From NCBI GenBank assembly GCA_026706345.1, contig JAPOYX010000268.1:20157-84156 (forward strand): a stretch of DNA of 64,000 bases, read 5' to 3'. Made by a program: the position numbers and the translations under genes. This document shows, one piece after another, positions 54,401 to 61,603 of the stretch (positions are counted from its first letter, which is position 1; each line of letters begins with the position of its first letter). The notes beneath the pieces were generated by a model. That model was not told the origin of the DNA. It did no database searches and was given only the letters and a program-made list of their open reading frames with translations. This DNA comes from Gemmatimonadota bacterium (GTDB lineage: Bacteria > JAAXHH01).

Positions 54401-54596
54401 GCCCAAGATGATGACGGTGGCGGCCACCATGGCCGGGCTGATGCCCATCATGTGGGGGACCGGCACGGGTTCGGAGGTCATGCAGCGTATCGCGGCGCCC
54501 ATGGTGGGCGGCATGGTGACTTCCACGGTACTCACGCTCGTGGTCATCCCGGTCATCTACTACATGATCAGATCGTGGGGATTGCGGAAGGCGTAG
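51492..54596 (+). CDS. heavy-metal efflux RND transporter (CusA/CzcA family)
   Basis: A 1034-aa inner-membrane proton antiporter. ATG 51492 follows AAAGAGG. Features: N-terminal helix LQRIIEYSVKNRFLVILVTV, the porter domain start IPDLSDVQVIVLTEYPGQAP, transmembrane block with LGGIAIAIGTLVDAAIVMIEN (acidic proton-relay residue), central VEEVF-like periplasmic region EFMPPLYEGDLLYMPTTDPG, and final block ALAGVAAETGVVMLLYL. This HME-RND pattern marks CusA/CzcA rather than drug pumps. With the TolC and adaptor genes it forms a complete tripartite metal exporter. Confidence 0.96.
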   Translation: MLQRIIEYSVKNRFLVILVTVLLIAGGTVALVEIPLDAIPDLSDVQVIVLTEYPGQAPQVVEDQVTYPLTTAMLAVPYAKTVRGYSFFGLSFVYIIFEDGTDLYWARSRVLEYLSYVTDRLPPGVNPSLGPDATGVGWVYQYVLRSDRHNLAELRSIQDWFLRYELTSVNGVSEVAGIGGFVKQYQVEVDPNKLLIYGIPLNRIKTAIQRSNNDVGGRVVEMAEAEYMVRGLGYIQSVEDLENVTLGVDSYGTPVLLHQVARVTTGPELRRGLAEWNGEGEIVGGIIVMRYGENAMEVIWNVEEKLESLKSGLPEGVEIITAYDRSNLIERAIDNLSDKLLVESLIVALVCIIFLVHFRSALVVILTLPISVLAAFLVMSWQGINANIMSLGGIAIAIGTLVDAAIVMIENTHKHMERDRGKKDHWRIVLDATKEVGPSLFYSLLIITLSFAPIFALQAQEGRLFKPLAYTKTYTMAAAALLAITFVPVVMGYLVRGRILPERRNPLSRLLVFLYRPVIRAAIRLRWLAIAVAVIALSATWYPLQRIGSEFMPPLYEGDLLYMPTTDPGISITKARQLLQQTDKIIRSFPEVEQVFGKVGRADTATDPAPLSMIETTIMLKPEEAWRPGMTREGLVEALNDAIQFPGLTNAWTMPIRTRIDMLSTGIRTPVGVKLMGDDLAVLSDLAQQVAVELGELPGTLSVFPEKTLGGNYLDFEIDRVEAARYGMTVGDVQDIIMSAVGGVEVTHTVEGLERYPVNIRYARELRDDISDLRRILIPTPSGAQIPISQVADIRIRKGPSGIKSENARPTAWVYVDLRDTDIGAYVDTARQHIAERVSLPVGYSMVWSGQYEYLERAQRRLQIVVPVTLAIILLLLYMNFRNVVDSMIVMLSLPFALVGGVWLMYLLDYDFSIAVGVGFIALAGVAAETGVVMLLYLKQAYQERISRNALNTRQDLYEVVMHGAVERVRPKMMTVAATMAGLMPIMWGTGTGSEVMQRIAAPMVGGMVTSTVLTLVVIPVIYYMIRSWGLRKA

Positions 54597-54698
54597 AGGG
54601 GATTTGCGTTACGGGAATCGAGCCGCGGCACCGAACTATAACCGGAATGTGGTGATCGGCCGGGTCTAATTACCTACAAAGAACCGCGCGACAATAAC

Positions 54699-55118
54699 TC
54701 ATTTCCGCCCGCGGACGTACGCCTGGAAATCCAGGTGGCGCAGGTAGACCTCGATGCACCGCCGCCCGGTGACGCAGAGATCCAGCTCGGCGAGCGCCCG
54801 GGCGGGATCGATGTACCGGATGGCCTGGCCTTCGCCCAACACCAGGTCGTCGATGGGCACTTCGATCGGGACGAGATAGAGGTGCCGCACGTCCGGGCCG
54901 TCGAAGAAGGTCGCCAGGGGGCGGTACTCGGTCACCGGGTAGCCGATCTCCTCCTCCACCTCCCGAACCAGGCCGTCGTCGGGGCTTTCGCCCTCCTCTA
55001 CGTGGCCCCCGATGAGGCTCCACTGGTTCGGAAAGATGATGCGGGGGTCGTCGTCGCGGAGATTTACGAGAATGTCGCCGACAGGGTTGACCAGCATGGC
55101 GGAGGAAATGGTGGACAC
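54699..55118 (-). CDS. Nudix hydrolase
   Basis: A 139-aa pyrophosphohydrolase. The Nudix box is complete: GGHVEEGESPDDGLVREVEE followed by EIGY (GX5EX7REUXEEXGU). The strand before it, IIFPNQWSLI, is like that of NTP-type Nudix enzymes; the substrate may be a damaged nucleotide or nucleotide sugar. The start is a GTG at 55118 with AGAGAGAAG upstream. It is the gene after mutS on the same strand; the whole spacer between them is a 20-bp tandem array. A sanitising role beside mutS is an attractive inference only. Confidence 0.88.
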   Translation of the reverse strand: MSTISSAMLVNPVGDILVNLRDDDPRIIFPNQWSLIGGHVEEGESPDDGLVREVEEEIGYPVTEYRPLATFFDGPDVRHLYLVPIEVPIDDLVLGEGQAIRYIDPARALAELDLCVTGRRCIEVYLRHLDFQAYVRGRK

Positions 55119-55120
55119 GG

Positions 55121-55340
55121 GACTGCTTCTCTCTGAACGGTGCTACTAATCGTTGGACGACACGGCTGTTTTCCGCTGAACGCTACTACTTCTCGATAGA
55201 GCCGGCTACTTGCTGTTGGACACGGCTGCCTTCCGCTAAACGCGGCTACTTTTCATTAGACCCGGCTGCGTCCTGTTGGACGCGGCTGCTTTCCGCTAAG
55301 CCCGGCTACTTACCGTTGGACCCGCCAGCCTTTTGCTGGA
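55121..55340 (-). repeat. eleven 20-bp tandem units from the mutS tail to the Nudix start
   Basis: Units start at 55121, 55141, 55161 and so on every 20 bp without a gap to 55340. Typical plus-strand forms are CCCGGCTACTTACCGTTGGA and CGCGGCTGCTTTCCGCTAAG, which tend to alternate (40-bp higher-order pattern). The unit at 55301 holds the mutS stop and last four codons; 55321-55340 is a weaker copy inside mutS. The array ends two bases from the Nudix start codon. Confidence 0.93.
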
Positions 55341-57975
55341 GGCGGTACAGGGCGTTCATGGCTTCGACCGGGGTCATGAGATCCAGGTCCAGTTCCTTGA
55401 TGTCCTCGACGACTGGATGGTCCGCGGGTACGAACAGGCTGAGCTGGTAGTCGCCGCCTTCCGGCTTCGGCCTGCCGTGGTGCGGCGTACCGGCCGTGCC
55501 GGACTCGCCATCGACGCCTCCCAGCCCACCTGGCGCCAGTTCCTCGTCCTCCAGGTTGGCCAGGATGACCCGGGCCCGCTCGATCACGCTGCGCGGCAGT
55601 CCGGCCATGCGCGCCACCTGGATCCCGTAACTCCGGTCGCTCCCACCGGGCATCACCTTGCGCAGGAATACGATCTGGTCGTTCTGTTCGCGGATGGCCA
55701 CGTTGTAGTTGGCGATGCGGTCGAGGGACGACGCCAGTTCGATCAGCTCGTGGTAGTGGGTGGCGAAGAGGGTCTTGGCGGTCCGTCCGGGCGTATTGTG
55801 GAGGTACTCCGTCACCGCCCAGGCGATGCTCAGGCCGTCGAAAGTGCTCGTCCCCCGGCCGATTTCGTCGAGTAGGACGAGGCTGTCCGGCGTCGCGTTG
55901 TTGAGGATGTTCGCGGTCTCGTTCATCTCGACGAGAAACGTGCTTTCGCCCCGGGCCAGGTTGTCCGAGGCGCCCACCCGCGTGAAGATTCGGTCCACGA
56001 TGCCGATCCGCGCGGACCGCGCCGGGACGAAGGAGCCCACCTGGGCCATGAGGACGATGAGGCCCACCTGGCGGAGATAGGTGCTCTTCCCGGCCATGTT
56101 CGGCCCGGTGATCAGGGCGATCTGCTTGGTCCGGGAATCGAACTGCGTATCATTCGGCACGAAGGGTTCGCCCCGCAGCAGTTGCTCCACCACCGGGTGG
56201 CGGCCGTCGTCGATCTCCAGGACCGATCCGTCATCGATTTCCGGCGCCACGTAGTCGTTCTGGACGGCCAATTCGGCCAGCGCGGTCAGGAAGTCGAGCT
56301 GCGCGATGGCCCGGGCGTTGCCCTGGATCTCGCCCAGGCTCCCGGCCACCTCTTCCCTCAATTCGAGGAAGAGGGCGTATTCCAACTCTCCGATCTTCTC
56401 CTCGGCACCCAGGATCTTCTCTTCGTATTCCTTCAGCTCCGGCGTGATGAACCGCTCCGCGTTGCGCATGGTCTGCTTGCGGATGTACTCGCCTTCGAGC
56501 CGGTCCAGGTTCGGTTTCGTGACTTCGATGTAGTAGCCGAAGACCCGGTTGTAATCGACCTTGAGAGACTGTATCCCGGTGCGTTCCCGCTCCTTCTGCT
56601 GCAGTTCGGCGATCCAGCGCTTGCCGCCCGAACTGATCACGCGCAGGTCGTCCAGGTCTTTGTTGTATCCCGCGCGGATGAGTCCGCCTTCCGTCAGCGA
56701 CAGGGGCGGCTCGTCCACCAGGGCCCGGTCCAGTTTTTCGGCCAGGGGTTTCAGTTCGCGCAACCCGTCCCGGAGGCCGGCCAGCAATTCGGCTTTGAGG
56801 CTGGAGAGCATCTCCTTGATCACCGGTATCGCGTGCAGGGCCTGCTTCAACGCAATCAGGTCGCGGGCATTCGCGCGCTCCGACCCGACGCGGGCGGCCA
56901 GCCGCTCCATGTCCCCCAGCGACTTCAGGCGGCCGGCAAACTCGTCCCGGGTCTCGTGGTCTTCGTAGAGTTCGCCCACCGCGCCCTGGCGGGCCAGAAT
57001 GGCGGAGACGGAGACGAGCGGACGGGTAACGGCCTGGCGCATGAAGCGCGCGCCCATTGGGGTGTAGGTCCGGTCCATCACCGAGAGGAGCGTGCCTTCG
57101 CGGCCGCCGTCCCGCAAGGAGGTGATCAGCTCCAGGTTGCGCTGGGTCGCCGTATCCATCAGCATCGAGTCCGACACGTCGTATCGCGCCATCGACTTCA
57201 GGTGGGCCAAACGGTTCTTCTGGGTTTCCCGCAAGTAGACCAGCATGCCGCCCGCCGCAGAGACGCCGGCGGTCATTTCATCGCACCCGAAACCCTTGAG
57301 CGTCAACACCTCGAAATGGTCGAGGAGCGTCTCGAGCGCGTAGTCGTAGGAAAAGGCCCATTCTTCCAGGCGGCTTATCGCGATGTCGGGGAAACGGGGT
57401 TCGAGGAGGGCCCCGGCCTGCTCCGCCCGGTCGTAGGATACGATCGCCTCGGTGGGATCCAGGCGGTTCAGCTCGCTGAGCAGGTCGTCCTCGTCAAGCT
57501 CCGCCGCGCGGAACTCGCCGGTGGACAGATCGAGAAAGGCCAGGCCGTAGACGTCCTGCCCGAAGGTCAGCGCGACCATGTAGTTGTTCTCGCCGGGATC
57601 AAGGGTCTGCGCCAGCATCGACGTGCCCGGCGTAACGACTTCCACCACGTCCCGCTTGACCACGCCGCGGGCCTTCTTCGGATCTTCGACCTGTTCGCAG
57701 ACGGCCACCTTGTATCCGGACCCGACGAGTTCGGCGATGTACTTCTCCACGGCATGGTAGGGCACGCCGGCAAGCGGCGTCTTTTCCCCGCCGCCCGAGC
57801 CCGAGTTTCGCGCCGTGAGCGTAATGCCCAATTCGCGCGAGACCAGTTTGGCGTCATCGCCGAAGGTCTCGTAGAAATCCCCCATGCGGAAGAAGAGAAT
57901 CGCATCCTTGTGCTGATCCTTCATCCTGGCGTACTGCGCCATGGCGGGTGTGAGGGTTCCGGCGGGTCGGGTCAT
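55306..57975 (-). CDS. mutS: DNA mismatch repair protein MutS
   Basis: An 889-aa mismatch-recognition ATPase. I use ATG 57975 (MTRPAGTLTPAMAQYARMKD) rather than a TTG two codons earlier. The mismatch-binding Phe-X-Glu is in ILFFRMGDFYETFGDDAK; connector, lever and clamp domains follow; the ATPase has Walker A ITGPNMAGKSTYLRQVG, DEIGRGTSTFDGLSIAW and LFATHYHEL. Length and order are those of a standard MutS1. The C-terminus, QQKAGGSNGK, lies within the 20-bp tandem array that continues downstream, so strain differences in tail and stop position are possible. No mutL is in the window. Confidence 0.97.
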   Translation of the reverse strand: MTRPAGTLTPAMAQYARMKDQHKDAILFFRMGDFYETFGDDAKLVSRELGITLTARNSGSGGGEKTPLAGVPYHAVEKYIAELVGSGYKVAVCEQVEDPKKARGVVKRDVVEVVTPGTSMLAQTLDPGENNYMVALTFGQDVYGLAFLDLSTGEFRAAELDEDDLLSELNRLDPTEAIVSYDRAEQAGALLEPRFPDIAISRLEEWAFSYDYALETLLDHFEVLTLKGFGCDEMTAGVSAAGGMLVYLRETQKNRLAHLKSMARYDVSDSMLMDTATQRNLELITSLRDGGREGTLLSVMDRTYTPMGARFMRQAVTRPLVSVSAILARQGAVGELYEDHETRDEFAGRLKSLGDMERLAARVGSERANARDLIALKQALHAIPVIKEMLSSLKAELLAGLRDGLRELKPLAEKLDRALVDEPPLSLTEGGLIRAGYNKDLDDLRVISSGGKRWIAELQQKERERTGIQSLKVDYNRVFGYYIEVTKPNLDRLEGEYIRKQTMRNAERFITPELKEYEEKILGAEEKIGELEYALFLELREEVAGSLGEIQGNARAIAQLDFLTALAELAVQNDYVAPEIDDGSVLEIDDGRHPVVEQLLRGEPFVPNDTQFDSRTKQIALITGPNMAGKSTYLRQVGLIVLMAQVGSFVPARSARIGIVDRIFTRVGASDNLARGESTFLVEMNETANILNNATPDSLVLLDEIGRGTSTFDGLSIAWAVTEYLHNTPGRTAKTLFATHYHELIELASSLDRIANYNVAIREQNDQIVFLRKVMPGGSDRSYGIQVARMAGLPRSVIERARVILANLEDEELAPGGLGGVDGESGTAGTPHHGRPKPEGGDYQLSLFVPADHPVVEDIKELDLDLMTPVEAMNALYRLQQKAGGSNGK

Positions 57976-58381
57976 GGGCAAGGCTGGATTGGCCGGCTTC
58001 AGGGCGGCCCGGGAAAACCGGCATTACGCTCGGGGATGCCGCGGGTTTTCCGCTTGATGCTACGCTGCTCAGGGCCATGTGTGGCAGTTGATCTGACGAT
58101 GTGGAACCATAGTCAAATCAGCCCTTCGAGTCAAGGTGTTTCTCCAGCATTCCAGCACCTGGAAAAGTCCCGCCTGAAGGGAAGATTCGGCCATCGAAGA
58201 AGGCCGGATTTTCTTGTGAAGTCATCCCCGACTTGATTACAAAAATCCACCCCCGGCCGGAGTCGCGCGGAACACAAACACTCCTTGACATTTAAGGCGT
58301 AAAAACGGAGTTTCCAAAGAGCCGCAGGACAGACGCGGCCCGGTAACACACGGATTTGAAACGACTGATATCGAAAGCGAT
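57976..58381. other. divergent spacer between mutS and the flavin reductase
   Basis: Holds a candidate mutS promoter (58106-58134) and an imperfect hairpin in the mutS leader (58012-58051: GGAAAACCGGCAT against ATGCC and GGTTTTCC). No gene seen. Confidence 0.6.
58106..58134 (-). promoter_or_regulatory. candidate mutS promoter
   Basis: On the minus strand TTGACT (58134-58129), a 17-bp spacer and TATGGT (58111-58106), leading into a leader of about 125 nt. Confidence 0.4.
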
Positions 58382-58975
58382 ATGAACATGGGCTATGTGC
58401 CCAGGATACTCGCCTTTGCGGGCAGTGCGCGGAGCGGATCGTTCAACGGGAAGCTGGTCCGCATCGCCGCCCGGGGAGCGGAAGAAGCCGGCGCCGTGGT
58501 CGACCTGGTCGATCTGCGCGACTATCCCATGCCGTTGTACGACGGCGATTTGGAGGAAAGGGAAGGAATACCGGAGCACGCCGCGCGGTTCAAGGCCCTT
58601 ATGACGGCCTGCCAAGGCCTGCTGATCGCCGCGCCGGAGTACAACAGCTCGATTACGCCGCTCCTCAAGAACACGATCGACTGGGCGTCGCGGCCCGCGT
58701 CCGGCGAGAAGATGCTGGTGGCCTTCCTGAACAAGACCGCCGCGTTGATGAGCGCGTCGCCGGGATCACTGGGCGGTCTACGGGGACTGGTGCACGTCCG
58801 GTCGATACTGAGCAACATCCACGTGCTGGTCCTGCCGGATCAGGTGGCGGTGCCAGGTGCCTTCGGGGCGTTTGCCGATGACGACCGGTTGAAGGAGGAG
58901 AAGCGGCAGGCTGCCGTGGAGGGACTGGGACGTAAGCTGGCGGAGACCCTGGTGAAACTGCACGGCAACGTGTAG
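58382..58975 (+). CDS. NADPH-dependent FMN reductase family protein
   Basis: A 197-aa flavodoxin-like oxidoreductase. The FMN phosphate loop is ILAFAGSARSGSFNGKLVRI; the second flavin segment is AAPEYNSSITPLLKNTIDWA, the usual PEYN motif of the azoreductase/chromate-reductase (YieF/ArsH-like) group. The end of the fold shows a typical SPGSLGGLRGLVHVRSIL stretch. The likely reaction is NAD(P)H-dependent reduction of FMN, quinones or metal ions. It is divergent from mutS, with 406 bp between the start codons. ATG 58388 is an alternative start. Confidence 0.92.
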   Translation: MNMGYVPRILAFAGSARSGSFNGKLVRIAARGAEEAGAVVDLVDLRDYPMPLYDGDLEEREGIPEHAARFKALMTACQGLLIAAPEYNSSITPLLKNTIDWASRPASGEKMLVAFLNKTAALMSASPGSLGGLRGLVHVRSILSNIHVLVLPDQVAVPGAFGAFADDDRLKEEKRQAAVEGLGRKLAETLVKLHGNV

Positions 58976-59099
58976 CGACAGGGGGCCGCGGCGCGGCAGG
59001 ATAGGGAGTTGCAGCACGTGGGGATAGGGCGCGGGGACTGAATGCGAATCGCGTCACCGCGGAAAGCAGCCTATTGCCCCACCAAGGGCGGGAAGCGCC

Positions 59100-59666
59100 T
59101 TACTGCGCCAGCAGGGGCAGGACGGCGGTCTCCAGGTTTTCGTAGGACATCATGCCTACGCGCTTATTCCGGACCGTCCCTTCCCTGTCGATGATGAAGG
59201 TGGTCGGAATGCCGTAGACCCCGCCGAACTTCGCGGCGGACATCCCGTCGGTATCGATGAGCGTTAGATAGGTCATGTCCATTTCCTCGACAAAGGGCCT
59301 CACGATATCCGCGCCTTCTTTGTCGAGAGCGATGCCGATGACCTTGACGCCCTGGTCGCCGTATTTCTCATGGAAAGCCTGGAAGTCCGGGATTTCTTCG
59401 ACGCAGGGACCACACCAGGTGGCCCAGAAATTGACGACGCGGACCTGATTTTCGAACTGCGTGATGGTCACTTCGTTTTCATCGAGGTCCTTCAGTGCGA
59501 AATCCAGCTCCACCGAGAACGCATCCGATGGTATGGACTCATCTGACGAATACATGACGGGGACGCTGGCCGGGTCGTTTTCACCCAGGATAGCGGTGAT
59601 CAGGCCGGCCACGATCAGGAGCGCGGCGAGGATGTAGATGACGTTGGGGCGTGATTTCGTTTCCAT
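59100..59666 (-). CDS. TlpA/ResA-like membrane-anchored thioredoxin
   Basis: A 188-aa periplasm-facing thiol-disulfide protein. ATG 59666 (METKSRPNVIYILAALLIVA) gives one N-terminal membrane anchor (about 8-27). The AhpC/TSA-TlpA fold follows: VELDFALKDLDENEVTITQF, NFWATWCGPCVEEIPDF with the redox CxxC, KVIGIALDKEG, and the cis-Pro segment FGGVYGIPTTFIIDREG. The role is reduction of apocytochrome c or other periplasmic disulfides; a c-type cytochrome-like protein is encoded elsewhere in the window. It is divergent from the DUF547 gene, with 108 bp between the start codons. Confidence 0.93.
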   Translation of the reverse strand: METKSRPNVIYILAALLIVAGLITAILGENDPASVPVMYSSDESIPSDAFSVELDFALKDLDENEVTITQFENQVRVVNFWATWCGPCVEEIPDFQAFHEKYGDQGVKVIGIALDKEGADIVRPFVEEMDMTYLTLIDTDGMSAAKFGGVYGIPTTFIIDREGTVRNKRVGMMSYENLETAVLPLLAQ

Positions 59667-59774
59667 AATTTCACTCGCCTTGGAAGGGTGGATACGGCCC
59701 ACAATCGGTCTGTCGCAGTTGATGTAAGATAGCAGGGAAACGCACGCAAGGCAAGGGAATTAGGGGCGAAGAAG

Positions 59775-60578
59775 ATGCGGATAACACGACGGAATATCCC
59801 GATGATGGGCACGTTTGCGACGATCATTGCGCTTGCGATGATCGTCTCTCCAGGAACGGCGGAATCACAGGAGGGTGAGCGGGTGGACCACTCCGTGTAC
59901 GACGGATTGTTGAAGAAGTATGTGGACGACAGGGGCATGATCGACTACCGCACCTGGAAAGCCCGCGACGTGGGGACGCTGGACGGCTACCTGGAGATGC
60001 TCAAAGGCGTCGATCCCGAAGGGCTCAGGGACCGGAACGAGGTGTTCGCCTTCTGGATCAATACCTACAACGCGCTGACCATCCGGGGCATGCTGCACTT
60101 CTATCCGACCAGCAGCATCAAGAACCACGTCAGCCTGCTCGGGTACAGCATCTGGAAGGACTACAAGATCGACATCCGCGGAAAGGAATACTCGCTGGAC
60201 GACATCGAGCACAAGATCCTGCGCAAGATGGACGAACCGCTGATTCACTTCGCCCTCGTGTGCGCCTCCATAGGTTGCCCGCCGCTGATGACCGAAGCGT
60301 TCACGGCGGAAGACATGGACCGGCAACTGCGGGAGAATACCCTTGTTTTCTTCGCGGATCCCAGTAAGTTTCGGGCCGATTCGGAGAACCGGACCGTGTG
60401 GCTTTCGCCGATCATGGACTGGTACAAGGACGATTTCGGGAAGAACCGGCGTGAGCTCCTGGATTACATTGCTCCCTACGTCCCGGACGACGCGGCCCGC
60501 GCCTTGCTGAAACGGGAAGACGTGGACATCGACTACCTGCACTATGACTGGGGAATCAACGAGCAGCGAGGTGGTTGA
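59775..60578 (+). CDS. exported DUF547 protein
   Basis: A 267-aa protein with a signal peptide (to about residue 31) and the DUF547 domain: VYDGLLKKYVDDRGMIDYRT, FAFWINTYNALTIRGML, GKEYSLDDIEHKILR, and the conserved IHFALVCASIGCPPL with its Cys. The C-terminal part has SENRTVWLSPIMDWYKDDFG. The family is widespread in FCB bacteria and its biochemical role is unknown; the papain-like look of the Cys/His-containing core is noted only as a possibility. The TVP38 gene follows 129 bp downstream on the same strand. Confidence 0.9.
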   Translation: MRITRRNIPMMGTFATIIALAMIVSPGTAESQEGERVDHSVYDGLLKKYVDDRGMIDYRTWKARDVGTLDGYLEMLKGVDPEGLRDRNEVFAFWINTYNALTIRGMLHFYPTSSIKNHVSLLGYSIWKDYKIDIRGKEYSLDDIEHKILRKMDEPLIHFALVCASIGCPPLMTEAFTAEDMDRQLRENTLVFFADPSKFRADSENRTVWLSPIMDWYKDDFGKNRRELLDYIAPYVPDDAARALLKREDVDIDYLHYDWGINEQRGG

Positions 60579-60707
60579 AACGGCTGCACGCGGGGCCGGC
60601 GGCGGGACTCATTGCTTTAATTCTCCCGCTGCTGAACGGAATACTGAGCGCTCCGCTGAGCGGAACGCCTCATAACGGATTGAATCCATGACGAAACAGT
60701 ACCACCT

Positions 60708-61454
60708 GTGCGCCAGGTAGAAAACGGCGAGGGAGGGAGTCGCGGAAGGCAGGTCGCCAAACTGGTCGTCCTGCTCGCGATCGCCTTCTCCGGCTTTCTG
60801 GCCTACACCTTCACGCCGCTGGACGAGTACGTTCAGCCCGTGGTGATGGAGGGCTTTTTCGACTCCATCGGTGGATTCTGGTGGGCGCCTTTGGTGTTCA
60901 TCGGCCTCTACGCGATCATGACGACGGTGGGCGTGCCGATGGTGGTCATGACCTTCGTCGCCGGGTTCACCTTCGGCGCCATGTACGGTACACTCTACGT
61001 GCTGATCGGGGCGAACATCGGCGCGAATCTGGCCTTCGATCTGGCCCGTTACCTGGGACGGGATTTCATTTCCAGGTACATCAAGGGGCCGATTGACCGG
61101 ATCGACCGGCAGTTGCGGAACCAGGGGTTCCTGCGCATGCTCCAGCTCCGGCTGATCCCCGTCATCCCATTCAATCTGCTGAACTTCGCCGCCGGGCTCT
61201 CCGGCATCCGCAAGATGCACTACATGCTGGGCACCGCGATCGGCATCACACCGGCTACGTTCATCTATGCATACACCGCGGCTTCGCTGATGCAGGTCTA
61301 CATGGCCGGCGCCGAACTGGATGAAATCGCCCGTGCCGCCCTGCGCTCCTCGGCGCTCACCAACCTGGGTATCGCCCTCGCCCTGCTCGTCACCATCTCC
61401 CTGACCCCCGCGATCTACCGGAAGCTGACGGGGAAAGCGCGGCAGGCGCAGTAA
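60708..61454 (+). CDS. TVP38/TMEM64 (DedA-like) membrane protein
   Basis: A 248-aa inner-membrane protein of the VTT/SNARE-associated family. The assigned start is a GTG at 60708 with no strong ribosome site, so it is uncertain. There are five or six membrane segments, the first at about 17-38. The family core is clear: VGVPMVVMTFVAGFTFGAMYG, IGANIGANLAFDLARYLGRDF, and LRLIPVIPFNLLNFAAGLSGI, re-entrant loops with the conserved Gly and Pro residues. Relatives act in lipid scrambling or polyprenyl-phosphate recycling. The stop codon lies in a 9-bp triplicate. Confidence 0.88.
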   Translation: MRQVENGEGGSRGRQVAKLVVLLAIAFSGFLAYTFTPLDEYVQPVVMEGFFDSIGGFWWAPLVFIGLYAIMTTVGVPMVVMTFVAGFTFGAMYGTLYVLIGANIGANLAFDLARYLGRDFISRYIKGPIDRIDRQLRNQGFLRMLQLRLIPVIPFNLLNFAAGLSGIRKMHYMLGTAIGITPATFIYAYTAASLMQVYMAGAELDEIARAALRSSALTNLGIALALLVTISLTPAIYRKLTGKARQAQ

Positions 61455-61472
61455 ACGCAGTAAAACCGGTAA
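61446..61472 (+). repeat. three 9-bp units, each ending in an in-frame TAA
   Basis: GCGCAGTAA, ACGCAGTAA and AACCGGTAA in tandem at the 3' end of the TVP38 gene; the first TAA is the stop codon and the next two are in the same frame. Confidence 0.9.
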
Positions 61473-61577
61473 GCGCACGTGTAGTTCTCCGCAGTCGTCC
61501 TCTCGATTTCCGCAGGGACCACAGGATCCACCGGCTGCTTCACCAATTCGCAAACCAGATCAGGCTTTTCAGGGTTT

Positions 61578-61603
61578 CTGAGACCGGACTCCGGCCGTCT
61601 CAG
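61578..61603. terminator. hairpin between convergent genes, possible bidirectional terminator
   Basis: CTGAGA (61578-61583) pairs with TCTCAG (61598-61603), enclosing CCGGA-C-TCCGG. It contains the stop codon of the glycosidase-like gene. No clear T run, so termination is uncertain. Confidence 0.4.

Noticed and set aside
55121..55340. Possible CRISPR array or dispersed repeat element
   Set aside because: Contiguous 20-bp units without spacers that include mutS coding codons; it is a tandem array.
58285..58315. Promoter for the flavin reductase from TTGACA at 58285
   Set aside because: No acceptable -10 box at 16-18 bp spacing.
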